NCBI GenBank assembly: GCA_026014805.1 | Contig: JAOZHR010000010.1 | Span: 82,322-146,321, forward strand | Length of the DNA: 64,000 bases | Source of the DNA: Candidatus Bathyarchaeota archaeon | GTDB taxonomy: Archaea; Thermoproteota; Bathyarchaeia; Bathyarchaeales; SOJC01 | Direction of reading: 5' to 3' | Part shown: piece by piece, positions 1-8,859 of the stretch | Numbering within the stretch: the first letter of the stretch is position 1 | Layout: every line of letters begins with the position of its first letter | The notes under the pieces: model-generated | What the model was told of the DNA's origin: nothing | What the model saw: only the letters and a program-made list of their open reading frames with translations | Databases searched by the model: none | Made by a program: the position numbers and the translations under genes

Positions 1-291
1 ACAAAGGATAAATCTGAGCTAAATACCGAAAAGTTAGCCAATAAAATGACTGAACTCCTGAACATAAAAGAACAACCAGATGACAAAGCGATTTCACTTC
101 AGAAACCAATACCATGGAAGAATGGCGCTATTCTCTATGAAGAAAATGAAATGGTTGATTATTCTCTTACAAGATATCTCGAAACGAAAATTTCGAGTGA
201 ACTAATAAGAATAAATCAAATAACAAGAATTGAGATAAGTCGTCACAAAAATGACCTAACGTTTCTAGTTCGCTTTAGCCAGAATAAATAA
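1..291 (+). CDS. C-terminal part of an unknown protein, cut by the window edge
   Basis: The reading frame is open from base 1 and runs to a TAA at 289-291, so the gene most likely starts outside the window. The first ATG is at 46, but the codons before it (1-45) are all sense codons of ordinary composition. About 96 residues are visible; they are charged, have no membrane segment and no motif I recognise. No function can be assigned. No gene follows for about 700 bases. Confidence 0.5.
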   Translation, partial: TKDKSELNTEKLANKMTELLNIKEQPDDKAISLQKPIPWKNGAILYEENEMVDYSLTRYLETKISSELIRINQITRIEISRHKNDLTFLVRFSQNK

Positions 292-987
292 TGGTAGAAT
301 GCGCTTACACCTGCAAACTCTAGCTTTTTGCGGTTTTTACCTTTATACTGATATATTGAATATTTTAATAGACCTTTCCCCTCGCGCGCCTAAAGACGAG
401 ATATCTCCCGAAGTCACGTGTCAAGCACGGCAGTCTTGTGATTGATATAGCCAATGCGCGCGCGCATATGTGCTTCTCATCTTATTCGGCAAAGTCTTTT
501 ATAATTCGCGCTGGCTCTCTTTTTTTGGAAGATATAATGAGTTTAATCAAATCATTATGGGCATTCGCAGGTGCCTTTGCTGTCTTTCTGTTGTTGTGGC
601 TTCTCAGACTGCTTAATGCATGCATGTATCCTTCACATTGGTTGAAAGCACTTATTTTGCATCGAGTTGACATACAAGAAATTTGAAAGCTCTCTGAACC
701 TTGGGCTGAAAGAACATATTGAAGGCACTTATACGTTTGAATTATTGGACTGCAAAAAGAATTAAAGGGTACGTGCTTATTGGAGCGCGCGCGCTAACGG
801 TTTCCCAAAACACCAAGCATATCACATTGTGAGTCAACGACGAACTAGGTGGAAAAACATTTGGTAAGGAATCTACTGCTTGAAAGCAAAGCGAAGTAGA
901 CGCCGGTCAGACTTCTGATATACTACCCTTCCTCTTACTTGTCTGACGTGATATCTTCATGTACAGATAACGAGTCTTCACTGAATG
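292..987. other. Gene-poor gap with alternating purine-pyrimidine palindromes
   Basis: No convincing gene lies here. An open frame at 438-686 (GTG start) could encode a short hydrophobic peptide but has no ribosome site and poor coding character. The gap holds three perfect palindromes of alternating purine and pyrimidine: ATGCGCGCGCGCAT at 454-467, ATGCATGCAT at 616-625 and AGCGCGCGCGCT at 784-795. The first is repeated exactly at 63623-63636. Confidence 0.6.
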
Positions 988-1608
988 CTAGAAGGAATCT
1001 TTGATCCCGATTGACATGTGGTATGGTAGGATTTGGCTAGCACCGTCATGTAAAGTCTTGTAAGCTGCATAATTCAGCGATCTTATTATAGCTCGTAAAG
1101 TCATTAGTTCACGTTTTGAGTAGTACCAATCAAAGAGCAGCTTTGTGGAATTTTCATGGCATACATCGTCCCAATGAGCATTAGGATCAAGTGTGGTGAC
1201 TCGCTTGTTAAGGAACATCTTGAGCCCTTTAATTGATGCAATTCTGGGAATCTTCACAGTTCTTGCACATTCAGAAATAGATGCATATTCGGGATCCTTC
1301 CGATATTTTGAAAGAGCAGTCAAAACCACTGATGCCCTTACTTTCGTTAACCAAGGGAAATTGTTCTTAGCGAATTGAGCAACATCTGAAACGTTCATGT
1401 GATCGACACCATCTACTAGCATTGCCACATTAGAAAAACCTGCTTTAGTGATTATACACTCAATCAAATCATTTATACAAGCTACTCTGTCATCTAGAAA
1501 ATACTCTTTCTCAATGATTGTGTTTGCAACTCTTTTGATTTCTCCGCTAACGCTTGCCTCAATGCGAAGAATTTGAGGAATTATACTAAATGCATGCATC
1601 TTCAACAT
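988..1608 (-). CDS. AAA-type ATPase C-terminal half without a P-loop
   Basis: This 206-residue protein has a strand followed by acidic residues (AMLVDGVDHM) that resembles a Walker B motif, then a C-terminal helical part with a stretch like the lid and sensor-2 region of AAA proteins (RELMTLRAIIRSLNYA). No Walker A motif is present, and the codon before the ATG is a stop, so the N-terminal half is absent rather than missed. A TATA-like tttatat touches the start codon, which is too close to drive a leaderless message from this ATG. It may be a truncated remnant or a partner subunit. The ATPases at 15940-17127 and 18676-19677 have the same general layout. Confidence 0.5.
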   Translation of the reverse strand: MLKMHAFSIIPQILRIEASVSGEIKRVANTIIEKEYFLDDRVACINDLIECIITKAGFSNVAMLVDGVDHMNVSDVAQFAKNNFPWLTKVRASVVLTALSKYRKDPEYASISECARTVKIPRIASIKGLKMFLNKRVTTLDPNAHWDDVCHENSTKLLFDWYYSKRELMTLRAIIRSLNYAAYKTLHDGASQILPYHMSIGIKDSF

Positions 1609-1644
1609 TTATATAAACACAGAAAATAATGTCATTGAAGAGAA

Positions 1645-2367
1645 ATGTCTGAGCAGTATCGTTTTATGCGATATTATTTGCCTGGATCCCTTTTCTTTAC
1701 CTATCTACTAATCCTTATTATCCTGAATCTATCTCCCAATACCATTAAATCTTTACAGGACAATTGGGGTCAAATCGGTGGGATCATTTTAGGATTATTA
1801 GGAGCGAGTCCCATTGCTGGATATATAATCTATTCCGTATACAACGAATATGATTATGAGCGTTTATCAAAAAAAAATCGACCTGCTCTAGAATATATAG
1901 AAAATCTAGATTTTATAGAAGATAAAACCAGGTGCAAGCACTATCAAGATCAACTTAGATGTTTCCTTCAGAAAAAAGAATTCTTGGATCTAATTTATCA
2001 TACAACTTTGATAAAAAGCAAAGAAGACAATCTTAAGATTGGCCCAGAAATACTTCAAACTTTAAAGAATCATTTGTCGAATTTCGCTACCAGACGAGTT
2101 TCAGGCTTGTGGGTTCCATTTTTCTCATTTCTTTTTTTGTTTCCTACTGCAATATTGTTAGGAATATTTGATGTCAGCTTCACAATAAGACTACCATATA
2201 CTATCGGTATGTTTCTAGTCATCTTGATAATATCATTTGTTCTACTTCATGGTCATAAAAGGGTTCTTTATGAGGCATATACCTTGGAGGTTTACATGAT
2301 AAGAGCCAAACATGAAGAGGTTGAAGAACTTTTAAAAAGGCTGTTCGAAATTTCAACTGAAACCTAA
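1645..2367 (+). CDS. Four-helix membrane protein of unknown function
   Basis: A 240-residue protein with two hydrophobic helices near the N-terminus (about residues 12-30 and 42-63), a charged cytosol-like middle of some 95 residues, and two more helices (about 155-175 and 183-203) before a charged helical tail. I do not recognise the family. It starts at the ATG at 1645, 36 bases from the divergent gene at 1608, so the two may share a promoter region. No catalytic motif is visible. Confidence 0.65.
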   Translation: MSEQYRFMRYYLPGSLFFTYLLILIILNLSPNTIKSLQDNWGQIGGIILGLLGASPIAGYIIYSVYNEYDYERLSKKNRPALEYIENLDFIEDKTRCKHYQDQLRCFLQKKEFLDLIYHTTLIKSKEDNLKIGPEILQTLKNHLSNFATRRVSGLWVPFFSFLFLFPTAILLGIFDVSFTIRLPYTIGMFLVILIISFVLLHGHKRVLYEAYTLEVYMIRAKHEEVEELLKRLFEISTET

Positions 2368-2405
2368 TAAACGTTGACTTACACTTTTCGTTATAGTGTC
2401 TCCTA

Positions 2406-3182
2406 ATGAATTCTGGCTGGGCATCTGACTTCAGTTATAGTTACTTTAGAAAGATTCTACAAACTGTAAAGTCCAATTTTGAATTACATCTATTATCGCA
2501 AGCACCTCAAATAGTGGGAAAACTCGGTAGGTCTAAGCTGATTCTCCGTCACGATGTCGACGTTTCACTGAAAAGGGCACTTAGAATGGCGAGAATTGAG
2601 AAGGATTTCGGAATACGTGCTACCTATATGGTAATGACAGAATCGTCGTTGTATAACATAGAAGATGATACATCACGTGATATACTTCAAAAAATCATGG
2701 ACATGAAACATGAAATAGGATTACATATTGACCCGAGTCTACATAAAGAAACGGGTTCAATAGAATCAAGATTAGATTCTGCTTGTAAAAAATTGGAGAA
2801 CGCAATCGGTCAGGTATCGTCATTTTCATTTCATAAACCCCCCAACAATGACCTAGAAAGATGTAAGCATGACCTATTGATTAGCAATAGAGTGAATGCT
2901 TACGCAGAAGCATTAACTGGGCGTTCATGGGAAAGGTATCTCGCTGATTCATCAGGGTGTTGGAAACATGGGGAACCTTTGGCTTGGCTTAAGGAACCTA
3001 ATATGCCTCTTCGTCAATTGCTTATTCATCCAATATGGTGGGGCGAGGAATACATGTCAAGAGAAAAACGCTTGCGTGCTTTTGTCTTGGAGGAAACCAG
3101 AATAAACTCGCGTATGTTAGATTACGCCAAAGCACTTCGCGAAAGTATCATAGAGACAATAAATGTCGAATTTGACCTATAA
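2406..3182 (+). CDS. Polysaccharide deacetylase-like protein (NodB fold)
   Basis: The 258-residue sequence shows the NodB layout: a metal-binding RHDVDVS motif near residue 48, a GIRATYMV strand, a second motif HEIGLHID near residue 97, and a late histidine motif (HPIWWGEE). These fit the family that removes N- or O-acyl groups from sugars, and such proteins are often linked with cell-surface glycans. The match to the catalytic Asp-His-His triad is partial by eye, so substrate is unknown. It follows the membrane protein at 1645 by 38 bases in the same direction. No signal peptide is present, which points to a cytosolic step. Confidence 0.7.
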   Translation: MNSGWASDFSYSYFRKILQTVKSNFELHLLSQAPQIVGKLGRSKLILRHDVDVSLKRALRMARIEKDFGIRATYMVMTESSLYNIEDDTSRDILQKIMDMKHEIGLHIDPSLHKETGSIESRLDSACKKLENAIGQVSSFSFHKPPNNDLERCKHDLLISNRVNAYAEALTGRSWERYLADSSGCWKHGEPLAWLKEPNMPLRQLLIHPIWWGEEYMSREKRLRAFVLEETRINSRMLDYAKALRESIIETINVEFDL

Positions 3183-3696
3183 GCAAGTTTCTTATTGCAT
3201 GCATCATCGCCGCTGGAAACTACGGGGAAAGCTGGTAGTTATAAGCAATATCTTTGCCTTTTAGAAAAAACAACGTGGCATGCACACAACTAAAAGAACC
3301 AATCAATAACAAGCTTAGTTTGAGGACTGTATTCTTCTCGTGGCTCATGCACATCGTTTCCATGTCATGAACGTCTATGGTTCTGTAAGGTTTAGCTATG
3401 TCTTATGCGTGTGCTCGTTTTCTACTTTATCCATGTATTGTAGAACGAGAGGGGTTTCAATGGATGTTTTGTTTACCTACTGAATAGTCCGTTATATAGT
3501 GGTGGTCTTGTAGTAAAAACACAAAAACTACTTTTTGGCAGTTTCTCCAAAGTCTTCATGCGCGTCAGAAGAACATTTATTCTATAATAGTGGAATAATG
3601 TAAGAGAGCTTTAGACTACTTCCTGTTAATTTTAGTCCAGCACAAATATAGCACTCTGCTTACACAAACACCAGCTTGTAGAGCTGATTTCTTAGG
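3183..3696. other. Gap of about 500 bases without a gene
   Basis: No coding region is visible. The stretch holds a TGCATGCA palindrome at 3196-3203, a weak hairpin at 3510-3531 (GTAGT and ACTAC arms) followed by five T, and at 3579-3606 a sequence resembling one at 6903-6932 on the other side of the methyltransferase gene (shared core GGAATAATGTAA). These could be remnants left by insertion or rearrangement. Confidence 0.5.
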
Positions 3697-6693
3697 CTAA
3701 TCTGCTCCCATAGTATTTTGCATTGCTCGTAAAGATGCAATAATTGCATTGTAAATGAGGCGAAGTACCTTATGTGCCTTGTTAGGGTCATCAACTCCAA
3801 GAACTTTTAACATTTCCATATCAAGTCTTTTTCTTTCTTTCGAAGGAGCAGTATACTGGTCAATAAGTGACGACCATTTGAAGTTTGAGAGTTCATCATA
3901 TAGACTGATTAGCTGGGTTTTAGCAGAATCAGATAGCTTAGTCAGATCCAAGACTTGCATTTTTCGTAGCGGTTTCCCATGCAGCTTCACCCATGACCCT
4001 CTTGTCACCGTAATTCTTGCAAGCAATAAGTAGAAGAAGATTGCTGAGTTCAGCCAGAGCACAATGATTTTCTCATCAGCCCGTGCTAGTCCAGATATTC
4101 CCCACATGAAAGAGCACATGAAGATTGGCCGATTACTACGAACCGCAAGCAATTTGGAACCAGGTGCCGCAAGATCAATTCTCCCTGGCAAACATATTCG
4201 CGACGACCCAGATTCCACGACTTGGGGCCATTCTGCTCTAAATGCTTCTAAGGCAGTTCTGGCTTTTTCTTCACTCAAAATTGCGTAAAACAACTTTTTA
4301 TCTCCAGTAAATGGCTTAATAATCACAAAGTCTCCATGTCCTGTCAATTCAAATCTGTTTACGTAGGCAAATCTTCTAAGAGCAGCGGTTACTACGTCCT
4401 TTGGTACCACGAATACGTCTCCTGTGCCCTTGTCGCGAAAATGAAAACTCTCCTTAGTCTTATCTTTGTAAATAAGACGGTCATGTTTCATGAGGGCTCT
4501 TTCTTCAGTTCTGCAAGCTACCAGAGCATCTCCGCCAAATCTAGTCAGTGAATGCCCTTTACCTGTCCTGCTTCTTCCATGCACTACCTCGGCAACCTTC
4601 AATTCAAGAAGTTGAGCTTCTTCAAGGTGAGCAAATGTAGTAGTAAGACCACTATGTTCTATGATTCTGTGAAGCTCGTCACCAGCCACCTTGTACCTTT
4701 TGTCTAGGTCGGCAACTAGACGCGTTAAGGTTTTGCCTTCAGGAAGCAATTCGCGTTGATTAAAAGATGTTGCAACGCATAAATTCGTTTCCAACCGTTC
4801 TCCTGTCGCTGCGCATTTTTGAGCCATATCAGCGATACTTTCGACATCAGCCACAGACCAAGACGTAGGTGAGGTCTTTGTCAGCAAAAGTACAGAATTG
4901 TGAGAATCTGTCGGAATTTTCTTCTTTGCAACAAATAACATTTCTGAGAACATTGTGTTCTCAGAGAAAGCAGAACGCCCTTGTCCGATTACTATATACT
5001 CGATAGAGTATTTTGAGACTAGAAACCTAGTCAGTTCACTGAAGTCGCCGCCAATAAGAGTTGTAAAGGGCATCACGACTGCCATTCTTCCATTAGAAGT
5101 TAGAAACTTGTCCGCAATGCATATGAAATAGAGATGATACCCAATATTCCCTTTCACAAGCGAAGCATAACGTGGATTTGCTCTGAACCTTCTCTTCAGG
5201 TCATCTTTATAGGTTTGTGACATTCTGCGTGAACTTGTAAACGGTGGGTTCATTATGACTACGTCAGCTTGATTTAGCTCAAAGCTTTCGTTTGATCCGT
5301 GACCTACAATAACGGCACCGGACCTTGCAAGCTCTGATCTTTTAATTTCATGACGCCCATTTCTGAAAGCATCAATTTTTCTTTGACGAAAGGCATCTCT
5401 GATCGTTTCGCCAAAAGGTTTAATTTTTGTACCAACGCGTGCTCGGGTGGAATCTATCGTCGCTATTTGCAAATGTTCTGTGTAACTCAATGGTTCTTGT
5501 AGTAATAATTGAACTGCAGCTAGATGAGCTGAGAAGGCCATTACATCGAGACCAGTGAGCTGCTCTTGCAGAAACGTTTTATGCAATTCAACTGCTTCTT
5601 TTTTGGAAGCTCGGGACAGCTTTTTCTTTCTATGATATGCCGAAACCAGAAGAGTTCCACTTCCACAGGCGGGGTCAAGAACACGCACTTCAGGGTCAAG
5701 AATTGAAAGTGCCGCAAGGAGATCTCCCGCTGCAGAATTTGTGTAAAATGCAGCGACAGTCTTACGGAATTCAAGAGGAATGATCTCATGGAAAACTTTG
5801 CCGATTAGGTCGTGTGTTGAGACTGAGTGGATCAGTTCTTGGATTAACCGAGTCACTCTTAGAGAACCATCTTTGCTCAGTTTTGGATCGAAAAGCGAGG
5901 CCACATCGACCTCAAAAATTGGGCGATAATTCTTTTCCAAAACTTTTGAAAAGTAATTGTTCTTGATGTTTAATGGGGAAGACATATCCTCAACATCAAT
6001 CTCGGGATAGAATCCGGTCTCTCGACGAAGAATATAATAGAATAGTAGCTGGTTGACAAAAAGAAAGGCAGCTGCCCTACTAAGCACAATCTTTTGTTCT
6101 TCTTTCGGTATAGAATCGGAAAGAACTGAGTCAAAAAAGTTGACTCCTCCAAAAACTTTCTTGAGTTTGTTCTTGCTTGCTTTTCTAGCTGATACATGAA
6201 GAATGTCAACACCTTGACGGAGTAACCTTACAACAGATGCATCAGAAGGCTCGAGGGGTTGCTTTAGAAAATCGATTCTTTTCTGAATTACTTCATGAAT
6301 TATCTCAATTACACCATCAAATTTAGCAGCTCGCCATACCTTCCTTTCATGTTCAGGATTAGCCAAGAGATGCACGATGAAGGATTCCTTTCTTGAAGAA
6401 GGATAAACAACAGCGAAGACTTCACCCAAATTTGTTGTTGCGCCTATTAATTGTTGATATTCCTGCGCAGAAGAGAATGCATCAAATTCTTTACTCTCAC
6501 CAAGCTTTCCACTAATGATGTGTGTACCTCCATCCATCAACGCAACATCTGGTTTTCTCGGTCGGCCTCTCAGAATGGGAAAATGTAACTCAAAATCAGC
6601 TGAAGCATAACCTTTTTTCCTCAATTTCTCTGCAAGCCTTGCATTCCAGGTGTTCTCCCCGGCTTTGCCCTGCGAAATTAGCGGAAAGCTCAT
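3697..6693 (-). CDS. Class I DNA methyltransferase, restriction-modification type
   Basis: About 998 residues. It carries the SAM-binding motif DPACGSG near residue 340 and the catalytic NPPF motif near residue 482, the signature of adenine-N6 (or cytosine-N4) DNA methyltransferases. An N-terminal part (RKPDVALMDGG, then a GKLGES stretch) looks like a PD-(D/E)XK-type nuclease domain whose E-x-K motif is not intact by eye. The roughly 450 C-terminal residues probably form the DNA-recognition part. This layout fits a type IIG or BREX-PglX-like enzyme. I chose the ATG at 6693 rather than the upstream one at 6756: the first 21 residues of the longer version are an unlikely hydrophobic stretch, and a TATA box sits 27 bases before 6693, as expected for a leaderless transcript. 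It is divergent from an OLD-like gene, suggesting a defence pair. Confidence 0.85.
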   Translation of the reverse strand: MSFPLISQGKAGENTWNARLAEKLRKKGYASADFELHFPILRGRPRKPDVALMDGGTHIISGKLGESKEFDAFSSAQEYQQLIGATTNLGEVFAVVYPSSRKESFIVHLLANPEHERKVWRAAKFDGVIEIIHEVIQKRIDFLKQPLEPSDASVVRLLRQGVDILHVSARKASKNKLKKVFGGVNFFDSVLSDSIPKEEQKIVLSRAAAFLFVNQLLFYYILRRETGFYPEIDVEDMSSPLNIKNNYFSKVLEKNYRPIFEVDVASLFDPKLSKDGSLRVTRLIQELIHSVSTHDLIGKVFHEIIPLEFRKTVAAFYTNSAAGDLLAALSILDPEVRVLDPACGSGTLLVSAYHRKKKLSRASKKEAVELHKTFLQEQLTGLDVMAFSAHLAAVQLLLQEPLSYTEHLQIATIDSTRARVGTKIKPFGETIRDAFRQRKIDAFRNGRHEIKRSELARSGAVIVGHGSNESFELNQADVVIMNPPFTSSRRMSQTYKDDLKRRFRANPRYASLVKGNIGYHLYFICIADKFLTSNGRMAVVMPFTTLIGGDFSELTRFLVSKYSIEYIVIGQGRSAFSENTMFSEMLFVAKKKIPTDSHNSVLLLTKTSPTSWSVADVESIADMAQKCAATGERLETNLCVATSFNQRELLPEGKTLTRLVADLDKRYKVAGDELHRIIEHSGLTTTFAHLEEAQLLELKVAEVVHGRSRTGKGHSLTRFGGDALVACRTEERALMKHDRLIYKDKTKESFHFRDKGTGDVFVVPKDVVTAALRRFAYVNRFELTGHGDFVIIKPFTGDKKLFYAILSEEKARTALEAFRAEWPQVVESGSSRICLPGRIDLAAPGSKLLAVRSNRPIFMCSFMWGISGLARADEKIIVLWLNSAIFFYLLLARITVTRGSWVKLHGKPLRKMQVLDLTKLSDSAKTQLISLYDELSNFKWSSLIDQYTAPSKERKRLDMEMLKVLGVDDPNKAHKVLRLIYNAIIASLRAMQNTMGAD

Positions 6694-6717
6694 AACTAAA
6701 ACTATGAACAATGACTT

Positions 6718-6728
6718 AATATAAATAT
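6718..6728 (-). promoter_or_regulatory. TATA box of the DNA methyltransferase gene
   Basis: On the minus strand this reads as an A/T-rich TATA element (atttatatta) centred about 27 bases before the ATG at 6693. That spacing places transcription start at or next to the start codon and is the main reason for choosing this start. Confidence 0.6.
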
Positions 6729-6802
6729 AGATTGTGTACTGCAGAAGTATTAACATGAGCTAGCCTTGAAAAACAAATTGGAGAGAAATGTTTCAAGAAA
6801 TT

Positions 6803-6905
6803 CTATTGATGCCAATTTTTTCCGAGTAGCTTTTGTTGATATTTGTGCCAATGCGTCTTAACATAGGGCCCTAGGCTTTCAATATTTGAACTCCAACGAA
6901 ATCTC
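6803..6905 (-). pseudogene. Decayed C-terminal fragment of an unknown protein, copy A
   Basis: The minus strand encodes a stretch with SLGPYVKTHW that ends at a stop at 6803-6805. It matches the fragment at 8555-8812 (SLGPYVKTQW), but the preceding residues (RDFVGV) are in another frame, so a base has been lost near 6885. No start codon exists. It is probably the tail of a dead gene related to copy B; the family is unknown. Confidence 0.5.
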
Positions 6906-6981
6906 TTATAACAGTAGAGGAATAATGTAAAACAGCCACATCTACGAGGTTATTAGAACGCGTTTCCTAAAACATATAGAA

Positions 6982-8541
6982 GTGGATAATTATCTAAGCA
7001 TCAAACATGCAGAACTACCCGAATTAAAAGATCTTAACATCATAATTGGTCCAAATAACTGCGGAAAAACAAGTATCCTGAGAGCTGTGAATTGGTTAAG
7101 TACTCTAACTTTGAGAGGTGGTACTCCCGGGTATACATGTAGAATCTGTAAGGTAGTAACGCAGAAAATCAAGAACCTCGATCCTTCTCTGAATGCTAAT
7201 ATCAATATCAGGGACAAATACTTGACAAAAGGGAAGGTAAAGCTGTGTTTTGGTTATGGGAAAGAGGGAGTCGAACATCTTTTACCTGAGCTATCAAAAA
7301 GGCGAAACTCTATTTCCACCTCTAGTGCTCTTGATGAAGGAACGAAAGTGCATCTGGCCAAAGAATTTGAGAAAGAGCAGGTTATATGGACTGAAGTGTC
7401 TAATAACTTATTAATACCTGAACATGTTTCACCGGTTATATGGAGTGATTTTAAAACAGCGATTCTTGATCACATGCTTTTTTGTCCAGATGAGAGACTT
7501 CAAAGCTATAAAGGTAAGCAGATCCATGAACATATTACTTCAAAGAATCTTGCAGCTACAGATGAGACCCAACTCATCGAATACCTGAAAGAATTCGTTG
7601 ATCCCAACTTAGGGAACATTCGACACAATCTCGACTTGATAAGGACGCTAGATAAGACTGATTTTGATACTCCAATAACAGAACAGGGTTCGGGTGTGAA
7701 ATCTCTGATATGTCTGATGACTGATATAATTTCAGAATCCGAGACCAGGATTATTCTAATAGATGAACCTGAGCTTGGTCTAAGTCCTCTAGGGAAGCAA
7801 GATCTCTTGAGATTTTTACTCAACCAATGCAAAGAAAAGCAGGTTTTCCTAGCAACACATGATCCAACATTTGTCAATCCTATTCTTTGGAATAAAGAAA
7901 ATGTCTCAGTTTACCTGTACTCACTCATTGACCAAAATTTTGTAAAAGTTAATTTAACAAAAAGCAAACAAGATCCCAATTCCTTTGCAGGATTCCTTCC
8001 ACATACAACAAGCTTAAAACAAGTCCATATTTATGTAGAGGGGACATACGACGTTTATACATTCCAGATTTTTCTGAGTAGATACCTAAAAAGATTCAGA
8101 AATTGGTATCAATTAATTAATAAAATAGGGATATTTCACTTAGCTGGAGATTTCTGGAGTCATCTACTGTATACTATCCCAAAAGGACCTTACATTTCAA
8201 TAGTTATCTTGGATGGTGATAAAACAAATATCGCCACCAAAATAGTTAAAGAGTATTCTCAAATCGAAAAGAACCGATTTCAGCTTTTTGGAACCCTTGA
8301 GAAGCTTAGTAAGCTGAAGAGACCAAGACACTCAAATGCCTCGTCACCATGCCCAATTTATTGTTTACAAAGGTCTGAAATCGAAGATTACCTTAAGCCT
8401 AGACCTTCTAAAAAAAGCGGATGTCCGACAGTGACTTATCAGATGGAAGGTATTCCTAAAGAGATTGTATGGTTGTTTGATATAATTCTAAGATGGACAG
8501 GTAAGAAAATTGAGAAGCCCAGTGACTTCAATTTTAAATGA
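6982..8541 (+). CDS. OLD-like ATPase-TOPRIM nuclease
   Basis: The 519-residue protein begins with an ABC-type P-loop GPNNCGKT (residues 23-30) and has a Walker B LIDEPELGL with D261-E262, followed by a switch histidine (ATHDP). The C-terminal part has TOPRIM-like acidic sites: E353 in YVEGTYD and D411/D413 in LDGDK. This arrangement matches OLD-family nucleases, which couple ATP binding to DNA cleavage and act in phage defence. The start is GTG at 6982; the frame stays open upstream to a TAA at 6928 and the residues there (FLKHIEV) resemble the usual first strand, so a non-standard upstream start cannot be excluded. It is divergent from the DNA methyltransferase gene and flanked by two decayed copies of one sequence. 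Confidence 0.8.
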   Translation: MDNYLSIKHAELPELKDLNIIIGPNNCGKTSILRAVNWLSTLTLRGGTPGYTCRICKVVTQKIKNLDPSLNANINIRDKYLTKGKVKLCFGYGKEGVEHLLPELSKRRNSISTSSALDEGTKVHLAKEFEKEQVIWTEVSNNLLIPEHVSPVIWSDFKTAILDHMLFCPDERLQSYKGKQIHEHITSKNLAATDETQLIEYLKEFVDPNLGNIRHNLDLIRTLDKTDFDTPITEQGSGVKSLICLMTDIISESETRIILIDEPELGLSPLGKQDLLRFLLNQCKEKQVFLATHDPTFVNPILWNKENVSVYLYSLIDQNFVKVNLTKSKQDPNSFAGFLPHTTSLKQVHIYVEGTYDVYTFQIFLSRYLKRFRNWYQLINKIGIFHLAGDFWSHLLYTIPKGPYISIVILDGDKTNIATKIVKEYSQIEKNRFQLFGTLEKLSKLKRPRHSNASSPCPIYCLQRSEIEDYLKPRPSKKSGCPTVTYQMEGIPKEIVWLFDIILRWTGKKIEKPSDFNFK

Positions 8542-8554
8542 AAACAATTCGAAC

Positions 8555-8812
8555 TTAACTTGTACTTAGAAACCTTTTTTCATAGTCTCTCCATTGTGTC
8601 TTTACATATGGGCCCAGACTTTTGATATCTGAAACCCCAACAAAATCCCTTAATTCAAACGGTGTGTTGAAAACATATTTTTCATAATAGCTTTCAACTT
8701 GACACCAGAACCAATACACCACTGGCGGTAACATGGTAGTTGAAATGTAGCTAATAAATGCAAATTGTACTCCTTGGGAAACAGCGCTAACTTTGCTGTT
8801 TTTCCATACGCT
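8555..8812 (-). pseudogene. Decayed fragment of an unknown membrane protein, copy B
   Basis: An 85-codon open stretch without a sensible start codon runs from a TAG at 8813-8815 to a TAA at 8555-8557. It encodes a hydrophobic part followed by FELRDFVGVSDIKSLGPYV. A second reading frame just upstream encodes a coiled-coil-like KYVELLKRLERMEKQ and then a stop. Copy A at 6803-6905 is about three quarters identical over 60 bases. The two fragments bracket the OLD-like gene. The rest of 8542-8859 holds nothing else that I can see. Confidence 0.5.
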
Positions 8813-8859
8813 CTAGGCGCTTCAGCAACTCCACATACTTAGCATGCATGCATGGGGAT

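Noticed and set aside
438..686. 82-residue hydrophobic open frame
   Set aside because: GTG start without ribosome site, begins inside a GCGCGC tract, and has poor coding character; kept only as part of the gap description.
1609..1620. TATA box as promoter of the minus-strand gene starting at 1608
   Set aside because: It is only a few bases from the ATG, so a leaderless start would fall inside the gene; it may be chance in A/T-rich sequence.
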